From Pseudomonas umsongensis (lineage in GTDB: Bacteria; Pseudomonadota; Gammaproteobacteria; Pseudomonadales; Pseudomonadaceae), in NCBI RefSeq assembly GCF_002236105.1, contig NZ_NIWU01000004.1:124001-188000 (forward strand): DNA of 64,000 nt, read 5' to 3'. Positions within the stretch are counted from its first letter, which is position 1; every line of letters begins with the position of its first letter. This document shows, one piece after another, positions 45,168 through 53,510 of this stretch. Position numbers and translations under genes: made by a program. The notes under the pieces are model-generated. The model saw only the letters and a list, made by a program, of their open reading frames with translations. It was not told the DNA's origin and made no database searches.

Positions 45168-45302
45168 GATCGTTCCCACGCTCTGCGTGGGAATGCCTCA
45201 AGGGACGCTCCGCGTTCCAGCCTCACCTCATATCCCAACCCTGGCACCGTTGTGACGCAGAGCGTCACGGGCTGCATTCCCACGCAGAGCGTGGGAACGA
45301 TC
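45168..45302. repeat. Palindromic element, GATCGTTCCCACGCTCTGCG family
   Basis: The outer arms GATCGTTCCCACGCTCTGCG...TGGGAATGC are mirrored exactly at the right end, with an internal GACGCTCCGCGTTCC / GACGCAGAGCGTCAC arm. The same element is at 57749-57850. It fills most of the 246-base gap after the YtjB-like gene. Confidence 0.88.
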
Positions 45303-45321
45303 AGTACGCAGCAGAAACAAC

Positions 45322-45344
45322 AAAGCCCGCACGAGGCGGGCTTT
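45322..45344 (-). terminator. Terminator after the PqiC-like gene
   Basis: AAAGCCCGC and GCGGGCTTT form a perfect 9-pair stem with a 5-base loop, 20 bases beyond the lipoprotein stop; TTTGTTGTTT follows on the minus strand. Confidence 0.85.
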
Positions 45345-45363
45345 GTGTTGTACCGGTCCGAAC

Positions 45364-46077
45364 CTAGAAGCGAAACACTTCCATATCCGTACGGATCGGA
45401 GCAGCCATCGGGATCTTCGGCTGTTTTTCCTGCTCCGCCGCCGGCGCTGCGGGCTTGGCTGCCGGTTTGCGTGGCGCTTCGGCAATCGGTGGCTGGTTGG
45501 CCAGCGGCTTGAGCGCGACCGACAGCTGTTCAGCGAGCTTCTGCAGCAACGCACCCTGCGCTTGAACCTGAGCCGCCGTGCTGCCGGTGTGCTGTTCCTG
45601 CAGATGGATGATGCGATTATCGCGCACCTGGCCACGACGGTCGATCAAACGCCATTGCGCATCGAGGATAGCCGGCTGCTTTTCACCCGAATCCAGACGC
45701 GTGATCGTCAACAGGACCTGGACATCCGGTGTGAACCCCGTTGTCGCAGGCGACAGCACTACGCGCTGGCTGTCCAGGTGACCGGCCACCTGACGCAGCA
45801 GCAGTTGATCGATGTCGGAAGACAGGCTGCCAGCCCAGCGGCCATCGGTCGAGGCTTGCAGGCTGCCATCGGGCTGACGCTGCAGCAGGGTTTCGCGCTG
45901 CAGGTAGTCCGCCACGGTTACCGGGCCCAACAAAACCGCCAAGCCCGCGCTTTGCGCAGGCTGGACCGGACTTCCACTGTCCAGTTGGTACAGCGACACC
46001 GGCTGGTGAACGCTGCAACCCGCCAGGCCAAATACGCCGGCGAGCATCAAAATAAAAGGAAGGCGCAGAGCAGTCAT
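45364..46077 (-). CDS. PqiC-like ABC-type transport auxiliary lipoprotein (DUF330)
   Basis: 237 residues. A lipoprotein signal with lipobox LAGC puts the lipidated Cys at residue 21. The YmbA/PqiC domain follows (VSLYQLDSGSPVQPAQSAGL, VTVADYLQRETLL, WAGSLSSDIDQLLLRQVAGH). The last 40 residues are a Pro/Ala/Lys-rich tail. PqiC-type proteins serve MCE-type lipid transport across the envelope. PqiA/PqiB partners would normally be encoded directly upstream; here the upstream gene is parC, 177 bases from its start, so this copy stands alone in the window. Confidence 0.85.
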   Translation of the reverse strand: MTALRLPFILMLAGVFGLAGCSVHQPVSLYQLDSGSPVQPAQSAGLAVLLGPVTVADYLQRETLLQRQPDGSLQASTDGRWAGSLSSDIDQLLLRQVAGHLDSQRVVLSPATTGFTPDVQVLLTITRLDSGEKQPAILDAQWRLIDRRGQVRDNRIIHLQEQHTGSTAAQVQAQGALLQKLAEQLSVALKPLANQPPIAEAPRKPAAKPAAPAAEQEKQPKIPMAAPIRTDMEVFRF

Positions 46078-46207
46078 CGTCCCATCCAGGTGATTGCCAC
46101 AAGGCTAATCACAGTGAAAATACTCAATAAATGTGAAGAACGCTCGGCCACGCCGGCGCTTGAAAGGCCATATCATCCGTGAATATGCGTTCCGACTCCA
46201 GCGCCAA

Positions 46208-46244
46208 AGCGCCGATCTACGCGTTAAATCGCAGATCAGGCGCT
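46208..46244. terminator. Inverted repeat after parC, possible terminator
   Basis: AGCGCCGATCT (46208-46218) pairs with AGATCAGGCGCT (46233-46244) with one bulged A, just beyond the parC stop. No clear T run follows on the minus strand, so termination is uncertain. Confidence 0.4.
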
Positions 46245-46253
46245 CTAGGACGC

Positions 46254-48521
46254 TTAATTGAGGTTTTCGACGAGCAGCGCATCTACCCTCTGGAAGCCAC
46301 GTGGCAATTTGTTACCACGGCGGCCACGTTCACCTTTGTAGTGCTCCAGGTCGTCCGCTTTCAGTGACAATGTACGTTTACCTGCCTGAAGCACCAACGT
46401 AGCGCCATCCGGCACAACGGCGATGTCCGTGACATATTCTTCGCGGCTGGCTACGCGCTCACCGGAAATCCCGATGATCTTGTTGCCTTTGCCCTTACCT
46501 AATTGTGGCAGATCGCTGATCTTGAAGATCAGCAAGCGACCTTCGGTGGTCACCGAGGCCAGCCAGTTGTGCTCACGATCGGCCACCGCACGCGGCAGAA
46601 TCACCTTGGCGTTGTTTGGAAGGCTCAGCAATGCCTTGCCCGCCTTGTTCTTGGCCTGCAGGTCTTCACCTTTTACGACGAAACCGTAACCGGCGTCCGA
46701 GGCAATGACGTACAGCGCATCATCTTCGGGCATCAGCACGCATTCAAAGTTCGCCCCTGGCGGCGGCGTCAGACGGCCGGTCAGCGGTTCGCCCTGGCCA
46801 CGGGCCGACGGCAAGGTGTGCGCGGCCACCGAATAGCTGCGACCGGTGGAATCGATAAACACCGCAAACTGGTTGGAACGCCCCGCCGCCAAGGCCTTGA
46901 AACCATCCCCTGCCTTGTAGGAAAGCCCGGTGGCGTCGATGTCATGGCCTTTGGCGGAGCGAACCCAGCCTTTTTCCGAGAGCACGACGGTGACTTTTTC
47001 GTTCGGCAGCAGATCGTGCTCGGTCAGCGCCTTGGCTTCAGCACGCTCGACGATTGGCGAGCGACGGTCGTCGCCATAGGTCTCGGCGTCCTTGATCAGC
47101 TCGGTGCGTACCAGCTTTTTCAACTTGGCTTCGCTACTCAGCAGCGCTTGCAGCTTGGCTTGTTCCTTGAGCAGTTCATCCTGCTCGGCACGCAACTTCA
47201 TCTCTTCCAGTCGCGCCAACTGACGCAGGCGGGTGTCGAGGATGTAGTCAGCCTGGATTTCACTCAGGGCGTATCGTTCGATCAGCGCGGCTTTTGGCTG
47301 CTCCTCGGTGCGGATGATATGGATCACTTCATCCAGGTTGAGGTAGGCGATCAACAAACCGTCCAACAGGTGCAAGCGACGCTCGACCTTGTCCAGGCGG
47401 AACTGCAGGCGACGACGCACGGTCTGGACCCGGAACGCCAACCACTCGACCAGCAGCGCCCGCAGGTTTTTCAACTGCGGCTTGCCGTCCAGTCCGATGA
47501 TGTTGATGTTGACCCGGTAGCTCGACTCCAGCTCGGTGCTGGCGAACAGGTGCTGCATCAAGGCATCGTGGTCGAAATTTTTCCGGGCGCCCGGAATGAT
47601 CACGATGCGGCACGGATTCTCGTGGTCCGACTCGTCGCGCAAATCGGCGATCTGCGGGGCTTTCGATGGTTTTGCCTGCATCATCGCCGCGATCTGTTCC
47701 AGCACCTTTGCACCTGAGACCTGATGCGGCAGCGCGGTAACAATGATGTCGCCGTCTTCGATGTGATAAACGGCGCGCATGCGCACCGAACCACGACCTG
47801 TTTCATAGATTTTCAGCAGGTCGGCGCGCGGCGTGATGATTTCTGCTTCAGTCGGATAATCCGGCCCCTGGATGTGCTCGCAGAGCTGTTCGACCGTGGC
47901 CTTGGGCTCATCGAGCAAACGCACGCAGGCGCCGGCGACTTCGCGCAGGTTGTGCGGCGGCACATCGGTGGCCATGCCCACGGCGATACCGGTGGTGCCG
48001 TTCAGCAGGATGTTCGGCAAACGCGCCGGCAACACCAGAGGCTCGTCGAGTGTGCCGTCGAAGTTCGGCCCCCAGTCCGCCGTGCCCTGGCCCAGCTCGC
48101 TGAGCAGCACTTCGGAGTAGCGCGACAGCCGCGCTTCGGTGTATCGCATGGCGGCGAAGGACTTGGGATCGTCCGGCGCCCCCCAGTTACCCTGGCCATC
48201 CACCAGCGTGTAGCGGTAGCTGAATGGCTGGGCCATCAGGACCATGGCTTCGTAGCAGGCCGAGTCGCCATGGGGGTGGAACTTGCCGAGCACGTCACCG
48301 ACGGTACGCGCCGATTTCTTGTGCTTGGAATCGGCGTCCAGCCCCAGTTCACTCATGGCGTAGACGATACGCCGCTGTACCGGTTTCAGGCCGTCGCCGA
48401 TATGCGGCAAGGCACGGTCCATGATCACGTACATGGAGTAGTTGAGGTAGGCATTTTCGGTGAAGTCAGCCAGTGATCGGCGTTCTACACCGTCCAGGCT
48501 GAGATCAAGGGAGTCGCTCAT
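46254..48521 (-). CDS. parC: DNA topoisomerase IV subunit A
   Basis: 755 residues from the ATG at 48521 (MSDSLDLSLDGVERRSLADF). The breakage-reunion domain contains the catalytic Tyr127 (AAMRYTEARLS) and the quinolone-resistance-determining sequence HPHGDSACYEAM, with Ser87 and Glu91 in the wild-type, drug-sensitive state. The C-terminal beta-pinwheel domain spans about 500-740. With ParE it decatenates daughter chromosomes. The parE gene is on the same strand, separated by two other genes. It is eight bases after the retropepsin-like gene. Confidence 0.97.
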   Translation of the reverse strand: MSDSLDLSLDGVERRSLADFTENAYLNYSMYVIMDRALPHIGDGLKPVQRRIVYAMSELGLDADSKHKKSARTVGDVLGKFHPHGDSACYEAMVLMAQPFSYRYTLVDGQGNWGAPDDPKSFAAMRYTEARLSRYSEVLLSELGQGTADWGPNFDGTLDEPLVLPARLPNILLNGTTGIAVGMATDVPPHNLREVAGACVRLLDEPKATVEQLCEHIQGPDYPTEAEIITPRADLLKIYETGRGSVRMRAVYHIEDGDIIVTALPHQVSGAKVLEQIAAMMQAKPSKAPQIADLRDESDHENPCRIVIIPGARKNFDHDALMQHLFASTELESSYRVNINIIGLDGKPQLKNLRALLVEWLAFRVQTVRRRLQFRLDKVERRLHLLDGLLIAYLNLDEVIHIIRTEEQPKAALIERYALSEIQADYILDTRLRQLARLEEMKLRAEQDELLKEQAKLQALLSSEAKLKKLVRTELIKDAETYGDDRRSPIVERAEAKALTEHDLLPNEKVTVVLSEKGWVRSAKGHDIDATGLSYKAGDGFKALAAGRSNQFAVFIDSTGRSYSVAAHTLPSARGQGEPLTGRLTPPPGANFECVLMPEDDALYVIASDAGYGFVVKGEDLQAKNKAGKALLSLPNNAKVILPRAVADREHNWLASVTTEGRLLIFKISDLPQLGKGKGNKIIGISGERVASREEYVTDIAVVPDGATLVLQAGKRTLSLKADDLEHYKGERGRRGNKLPRGFQRVDALLVENLN

Positions 48522-48528
48522 GCGGGCC

Positions 48529-49053
48529 TCATCGGTTCGTTGTCTGGCGCAGCAGCATGGTGCCACCGCGCTGGGTAAATTCAAGTTTGTTCAGCGCGCT
48601 CATACCGAGCAGCACTTGATCGCCATCCAGGCCTGGCACGACGATGGCGCGCACATCACGCAACACAATATCGCCCAGTTGCAGCCGGTCGACGCGGGTT
48701 CGATAACCCTCGGTGCGACCATTGGCGGTGCTCAGGGTCACCCCGAAGCCTTGTTCCAGTTTCAGCCGCTGCGCCAATTGTGCCGGGATCGCCACATCGG
48801 TCGCCCCGGTATCGAGCATGAAATTCACCGGCTGACCATTGATATGGCCGCTGGCAACGAAATGTCCCTGGCCGTTGCCGATCAGTTTCACTTCGACGAA
48901 ACCATCGCCGAGCTCCGAGCTCACTACCACATTCGGGTTTTGCTGACGCTCTTCCCACTGGCCGAAAAAACGCGTCGCCAGGAACAACGCGGCGCACCAG
49001 GCCAAGACCATCAAGACGCGACCGGCACGTTTGCCCGGCGTTTGCTGGCTCAT
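48529..49053 (-). CDS. Retropepsin-like aspartic protease (TIGR02281 type)
   Basis: 174 residues. A hydrophobic N-terminal segment (VLMVLAWCAALFLATRFFGQ, about 13-32) anchors it in the inner membrane, with the protease domain probably periplasmic. The single catalytic motif FMLDTGATDVAIP (Asp81) and the late VLLGMSALNKLEF are typical of retroviral-like aspartyl proteases, which act as dimers. The substrate is unknown. It overlaps the phytase-like gene by four bases and precedes parC by seven. Confidence 0.9.
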   Translation of the reverse strand: MSQQTPGKRAGRVLMVLAWCAALFLATRFFGQWEERQQNPNVVVSSELGDGFVEVKLIGNGQGHFVASGHINGQPVNFMLDTGATDVAIPAQLAQRLKLEQGFGVTLSTANGRTEGYRTRVDRLQLGDIVLRDVRAIVVPGLDGDQVLLGMSALNKLEFTQRGGTMLLRQTTNR

Positions 49054-50039
49054 GGCTTGGCACTCCAGCCACCTTCAGGTGCAGCGAAGCGCCAGACGAT
49101 CGGACGTACCTCGCCATCGGCGCGGGCACCGTTGTTGTTATCGACACCGATCCAGGCACCCTCGGCGTCCACGATCAACGCTTCGGTCAGTGCAAAGCCC
49201 TGGGGATAACGACGATTTTCCTGCAATGCCTCATCGGCAAAGGACCAGCAGCGTTCGACTTTGGCAGTCACCGCATCACGACGACAAATCTCGTACGCGT
49301 TGCGCTCGAGGGTAAACAACTTGCCGTCGAACCATGACAAATCGGCAAAATCCCGGGGCATCGCTCTGGCGCTGGGAAATTGTGCAGGTTGCATTTCCTT
49401 TCCCCCTTCACTCAACAGCACACAACCGCCGTCGCAGTCCCACACGGTTTGCTTGCGCTTGATCAGTAGCAACCCGCGACTCTCGCGCTCGGCAGCCAAC
49501 CACAACTGGTCACCTTGCGGATTGATCGCCAGGCCTTCGAACAATGCATTGAAACGCAGCAACAGCCCACTGGCCCGGGCCTCGCGAACCATGATCGGCG
49601 AAATCTTCAGCCAGGAGGTCGGTCCGGTTGGCGGAATTTGCAGCACCGCCGCATGGGACTCACTAACCACGTAGCGATTTCCGGCGCTGTCGCAGGTGAT
49701 CCCTTCGAAGTCCAAGTCACCGCCACGCACGAACGACGACACCCAGGCCCGCGAACGCAACCCCCAGGGCAAGCCGCTGTCGGGTACGGGCGGGACACCG
49801 ATGCCCACCGCTTCCGCGTGCCAGGCACCCTCGCCAGTCTCCAGGCGGTAGATCTGATCGTCGTCGCGGTCGGAGACTGTCCACAGCTCGTTGCCGCACT
49901 GGGCCAGCCCGGACAGGTTGCCACCGCGCATGCCGTCCACGGCATGTTCGGACAACAGGCGCAACTGCGGTGTCGGCTTGGCAGACACCGTCATCGAGGT
50001 CAGCAGCAACGCACACGCCAGGGCAAAGCCCAGCCGCAT
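49050..50039 (-). CDS. Exported esterase-like / phytase-like protein
   Basis: 329 residues with a signal peptide (RLGFALACALLLTSMTVSA) and no lipobox. Motifs such as GNLSGLAQCGNELWTVSDRD, DLDFEGITCDSAGNRYVVSE, FNALFEGLAINPQGDQLWLA and VDAEGAWIGVDNNNGA identify the 'esterase-like activity of phytase' family, a beta-propeller fold. Four Cys residues could form disulfides in the periplasm. The actual substrate is not known. The start overlaps the parE stop by one base, and the end overlaps the retropepsin-like gene by four. Confidence 0.87.
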   Translation of the reverse strand: MRLGFALACALLLTSMTVSAKPTPQLRLLSEHAVDGMRGGNLSGLAQCGNELWTVSDRDDDQIYRLETGEGAWHAEAVGIGVPPVPDSGLPWGLRSRAWVSSFVRGGDLDFEGITCDSAGNRYVVSESHAAVLQIPPTGPTSWLKISPIMVREARASGLLLRFNALFEGLAINPQGDQLWLAAERESRGLLLIKRKQTVWDCDGGCVLLSEGGKEMQPAQFPSARAMPRDFADLSWFDGKLFTLERNAYEICRRDAVTAKVERCWSFADEALQENRRYPQGFALTEALIVDAEGAWIGVDNNNGARADGEVRPIVWRFAAPEGGWSAKP

Positions 50040-51946
50040 CAGCCCAGCACCTCCGCCAGGTTGCCCTTGGACTCCAGCCAGTTCTTGCGGTCACCGGCGC
50101 GCTTTTTCGCCAGCAGCATGTCCATCATTTCCGAAGTCGCGGCGAAATCCTCACCGAGGGTCAGCTGCACCAGACGCCGGGTATTGGGGTCCATGGTGGT
50201 TTCGCGCAACTGCGGTGGGTTCATCTCACCCAGGCCTTTGAATCGAGTGACCTGCGGCTTGCCGCGTTTCTTCTCGGCCACCAGGCGATCGAGAATCCCG
50301 TCGCGCTCGGCTTCATCCAAGGCGTAGTAGATCTCTTTGCCCAGGTCGATACGGTACAGCGGCGGCATGGCGACGTAGACGTGACCAGCGTCCACCAATG
50401 GGCGGAAATGCTGGACGAACAATGCACAGAGCAGCGTTGCAATGTGCAGCCCGTCGGAGTCGGCGTCAGCGAGGATGCAGATCTTGCCGTAGCGCAGCTG
50501 GCTCATGTCCGCGGCGCCCGGATCGACGCCAATGGCCACGGCAATGTTGTGCACTTCCTGGCTGGCCAGCACTTCGCTGCCGTCGACTTCCCAGGTATTG
50601 AGGATCTTGCCGCGCAACGGCAGGATCGCCTGGAACTCTTTGTCCCGCGCCTGCTTGGCCGAACCGCCAGCGGAATCACCTTCCACCAGGAACAACTCGG
50701 AACGCATCGGGTCCTGCCCGGCGCAATCGGCGAGCTTGCCCGGCAATGCCGGCCCCTGGGTGATGCGCTTGCGCTCGACCTTTTTGCTGGCCTTCAGGCG
50801 ACGACCGGCGTTGCTGATCGCCAGTTCTGCCAGCGCCAGACCGGTTTCCGGGTGGGCGTTGAGCCACAGGCTGAAGGCGTCCTTGACCACGCCAGAGACG
50901 AACGCCGCCGCTTCCCGGGACGACAGACGTTCCTTGGTCTGCCCGGAGAATTGCGGCTCCTGCATCTTCATCGACAGCACAAAAGCGATGCGCTCCCAGA
51001 CGTCTTCCGGCGCCAGCTTCACACCGCGTGGCAACAGGCTGCGGAACTCGCAGAACTCGCGCATGGCGTCGAGCAAGCCTTGGCGCAGGCCGTTGACGTG
51101 AGTACCGCCCTGGGCGGTCGGGATCAGGTTGACGTAGCTTTCCTGCACCGCGTCGCCACCTTCCGGCAGCCACAGCAGCGCCCAGTCCACGGCTTCCTTG
51201 TTACCGGCCAGGCTGCCGCAGAACGGCTCGTCCGGCAGACGCTCGAATTCGCTGACGGCATCGACCAGGTAGGAACGCAGGCCATCTTCGTAATGCCATT
51301 CGACTTTCTCGCCGCTGGCCTTGTCTTCAAAACTGACCAGCAACCCCGGGCACAGGACGGCCTTGGCCTTGAGCACGTGCTTGAGGCGGCTGATGGAGAA
51401 TTTCGGAGAATCGAAGTATTTCGGGTCCGGGGCGAAGAACACGCTGGTCCCGGTGTTGCGCTTGCCAACCGTACCGACGATTTCCAGCTCGGTTTTCTTG
51501 TAACCGTCGGCGAAGGTCATCTGGTATTCGTTGCCGTCACGTTTTACACGCACCCGGACTTCGGTCGACAAGGCGTTGACCACCGAAATACCCACCCCGT
51601 GCAGACCGCCGGAGAACTGGTAGTTCTTGTTGGAGAACTTGCCGCCCGCATGAAGCTTGGTGAGGATCAGTTCGACGCCCGAAACGCCTTCTTCGGGATG
51701 GATATCCACTGGCATGCCACGGCCGTCATCGCTGACTTCCAGCGAGTGATCGGCGTGGAGGATGACCTGCACCGATTTGGCATGCCCGGCCAAGGCTTCG
51801 TCGACACTGTTGTCGATGACTTCCTGGGCGAGGTGGTTCGGCCGACTGGTATCGGTGTACATGCCGGGGCGTTTACGCACCGGGTCGAGGCCCGAGAGGA
51901 CTTCGATGGCGTCGGCGTTATAAGAGCTAGCGCTGGGAGTGGCCAT
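50039..51946 (-). CDS. parE: DNA topoisomerase IV subunit B
   Basis: 635 residues. A GHKL ATPase (EVIDNSVDEALAG, DDGRGMPVDIH, GGLHGVGISVVNALS), transducer region with QTKERLSSREAA, and TOPRIM domain (VEGDSAGGSAKQARD, LADADSDGLHIATLL) are all present. It is the first gene of parE-phytase-like-retropepsin-parC on this strand, 43 bases after yqiA. The start gives MATPSASSYNADAIEVLSGL. Confidence 0.97.
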   Translation of the reverse strand: MATPSASSYNADAIEVLSGLDPVRKRPGMYTDTSRPNHLAQEVIDNSVDEALAGHAKSVQVILHADHSLEVSDDGRGMPVDIHPEEGVSGVELILTKLHAGGKFSNKNYQFSGGLHGVGISVVNALSTEVRVRVKRDGNEYQMTFADGYKKTELEIVGTVGKRNTGTSVFFAPDPKYFDSPKFSISRLKHVLKAKAVLCPGLLVSFEDKASGEKVEWHYEDGLRSYLVDAVSEFERLPDEPFCGSLAGNKEAVDWALLWLPEGGDAVQESYVNLIPTAQGGTHVNGLRQGLLDAMREFCEFRSLLPRGVKLAPEDVWERIAFVLSMKMQEPQFSGQTKERLSSREAAAFVSGVVKDAFSLWLNAHPETGLALAELAISNAGRRLKASKKVERKRITQGPALPGKLADCAGQDPMRSELFLVEGDSAGGSAKQARDKEFQAILPLRGKILNTWEVDGSEVLASQEVHNIAVAIGVDPGAADMSQLRYGKICILADADSDGLHIATLLCALFVQHFRPLVDAGHVYVAMPPLYRIDLGKEIYYALDEAERDGILDRLVAEKKRGKPQVTRFKGLGEMNPPQLRETTMDPNTRRLVQLTLGEDFAATSEMMDMLLAKKRAGDRKNWLESKGNLAEVLG

Positions 51947-51989
51947 GGGGTCTCGTCGTCAGTCTTTCATTGAAAATAGGGGCAAGGTT

Positions 51990-52598
51990 TCACAGCGCGG
52001 TGAAATCAATCGCCTGGTACAAATCTGCGCCAATGCCGGCAAAACTCAGCATTGCCGGAAGCCGCTCGGCGAAACCCTGGAAACCATGGTCGCCACCCGC
52101 CTGGATGCGTAAGGCACAAGCCCGGTAATACTGCTGGGCAAGGCGATAGTCCAGCGTTTCGTCACCGGTCTGCAACCATACCTGATAGCGCTGTGGGTCC
52201 TGGGGTGCCGGCACTTCCAGCTCGGCGAGGGCCGTCACGTGGTCGTGGGTCATTTCCCAAGTCTGTTCGGTATACAGGTTTTTCTGTGTACCCAGGAACC
52301 CGTCGAACATCCGATGCGGGCTGACGGCAGGGTTGATCAACAGGGCTTTCAAGCCATGGCGCTCGGCCAGGTGAGTCGCATAGTAGCCGCCGAGTGAGCT
52401 TCCGACCAGCAGCGGTCGTCCGAGCGCTTCAATCGCCTGCTCCAGCTGGCCAATGGCCTCGCGGGGATGGTGATGCAGGGCCGGCACACGCAGATGGTCG
52501 CTCAAGCCCAGGCGCTCCATCACGTCACTCAACTGAGTGGCCTTTTTCGACGCCGGCGCACTGTTGAAGCCATGGATATAAAGGATCGAGCCGGACAT
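51990..52598 (-). CDS. yqiA: YqiA-type alpha/beta-hydrolase (esterase)
   Basis: 202 residues from the ATG at 52598 (MSGSILYIHGFNSAPASKKA); the open frame extends further but lacks conservation. The oxyanion region YIHGFNS and the nucleophile elbow VGSSLGGYYA (Ser68) are present, with a late His in GGDHGFQGF. YqiA family members hydrolyse short acyl esters; the biological substrate is unknown. It belongs to the nudF-DUF1249-cpdA-yqiA-parE cluster, but an orphan gene lies between it and cpdA. Confidence 0.93.
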   Translation of the reverse strand: MSGSILYIHGFNSAPASKKATQLSDVMERLGLSDHLRVPALHHHPREAIGQLEQAIEALGRPLLVGSSLGGYYATHLAERHGLKALLINPAVSPHRMFDGFLGTQKNLYTEQTWEMTHDHVTALAELEVPAPQDPQRYQVWLQTGDETLDYRLAQQYYRACALRIQAGGDHGFQGFAERLPAMLSFAGIGADLYQAIDFTAL

Positions 52599-52756
52599 TT
52601 GAACTCCCTGAGCGTCGGGTGAAAAGAAGCGGAGTTTACAGGGAAAATCAGATGACCTGTGCAGGGACAGCCTTTGCCTCACGATATTTACGCGGGCGTA
52701 CCGGGCCCAGCCCGGAAGTCCATCCACTTTGGAGCATAGACTTTAGGGCATCGATT

Positions 52757-53350
52757 TTATGTCGTCATGACACTCCCCACCTGACAAACATAGCCATTTT
52801 TTTCCGCTTGAGACGCTCGCTGCTCCTTTTCATTTTTCTCACGTATTACTTCGATAAGTTTTTCAGTAAGCATTGAAGGAGAAACTGGCAGCGATAGTTG
52901 ATGATGAATGCCTAAACGCTCCGGGGTGCCCTGAAGGAAGACAGTATGGTGAAGAGGGTGATACTCATCATTCAGGCGTATCCTTTGCCCCTCGTCGCAC
53001 ATTTTTCTATCGTGTGGCATTGAACCTTGTGGAACATGAATATCGTCCCTGACAATAACTTTATTTATTTCCTGCCTGACAAAACCTGTAGAAACCACGT
53101 TCCCTACTGAAACCAGAGCAGACATTAAAACCCGGACACCATTATTTTCTGCATTCACTTCACACGCATTAGTAATGCACTGACGGTCAACACCTGCATC
53201 ATTAGCCTTACACATACTTCGAGATGTTTGCTGCACACTCAAAGTATTCTCAGAAAGCACTGACGCCCTCTGAGAACCCGCACCCTCGACGGTATGCTCT
53301 GAAAGAACTTGATTACTTGATATGACTGAATCAAACCGAGATGACAGCAT
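52757..53350 (-). CDS. Orphan protein of unknown function, AT-rich
   Basis: I do not recognise this protein. From the ATG at 53350 (AGG about nine bases upstream) it has 197 residues; a TTG at 53398 would add 16. The first 50 residues are rich in Ser, Val, Thr and Glu (LSSRFDSVISSNQVLSEHTV). The middle (NGVRVLMSALVSVGNVVSTG, about 84-105) is hydrophobic, and VIREKNEKEQRASQAEKNG near the end is a charged helix. The codon use is much richer in A and T than the neighbours: by eye 53101-53160 has about 26 G or C in 60. It interrupts the conserved cpdA-yqiA order, and the frame is closed and intact. Horizontal acquisition is likely; a secreted or effector-like role is possible but unsupported, and I see no Hrp box. 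Confidence 0.6.
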   Translation of the reverse strand: MLSSRFDSVISSNQVLSEHTVEGAGSQRASVLSENTLSVQQTSRSMCKANDAGVDRQCITNACEVNAENNGVRVLMSALVSVGNVVSTGFVRQEINKVIVRDDIHVPQGSMPHDRKMCDEGQRIRLNDEYHPLHHTVFLQGTPERLGIHHQLSLPVSPSMLTEKLIEVIREKNEKEQRASQAEKNGYVCQVGSVMTT

Positions 53351-53370
53351 GCTATTAAACCTAAATCCGC

Positions 53371-53424
53371 ATTCAAAAGTAACAGACCCTACTGTCAATA
53401 TTAATTATGGTGCAACTCCATAAT
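53371..53424 (-). promoter_or_regulatory. Putative promoter and operator-like palindrome before the orphan gene
   Basis: TTGACA (53393-53398, minus strand) is followed after 16 bases by TTGAAT (53371-53376), a weak -10 box. Just before it lies the perfect inverted repeat ATTATGG-TGCAACT-CCATAAT (53404-53424). A second palindrome, GGGGCAGTCCTGCCCC, is at 53445-53460. The repeat looks like a regulator site; no regulator gene is adjacent. Confidence 0.35.
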
Positions 53425-53510
53425 AATAAGTAAATTTCTCATAGGGGGCAGTCCTGCCCCAAGAGACTCAGAATGAAAGCGCGCCTGCGGATTCCCCAAT
53501 AACAAACAAC

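Noticed and set aside
45168..45302. Inverted repeats as ends of an insertion sequence
   Set aside because: There is no transposase frame between the arms; the element is only 135 bases and recurs with the same arms at 57749.
46179..46367. 62-codon plus-strand ORF at the 3' end of parC
   Set aside because: It mostly overlaps the end of parC in antisense, has no ribosome site, and encodes nothing recognisable.
52757..53500. Type III effector with Hrp box for the orphan gene
   Set aside because: The Ser-rich N-terminus suggested it, but no GGAACC...CCAC motif is found upstream.
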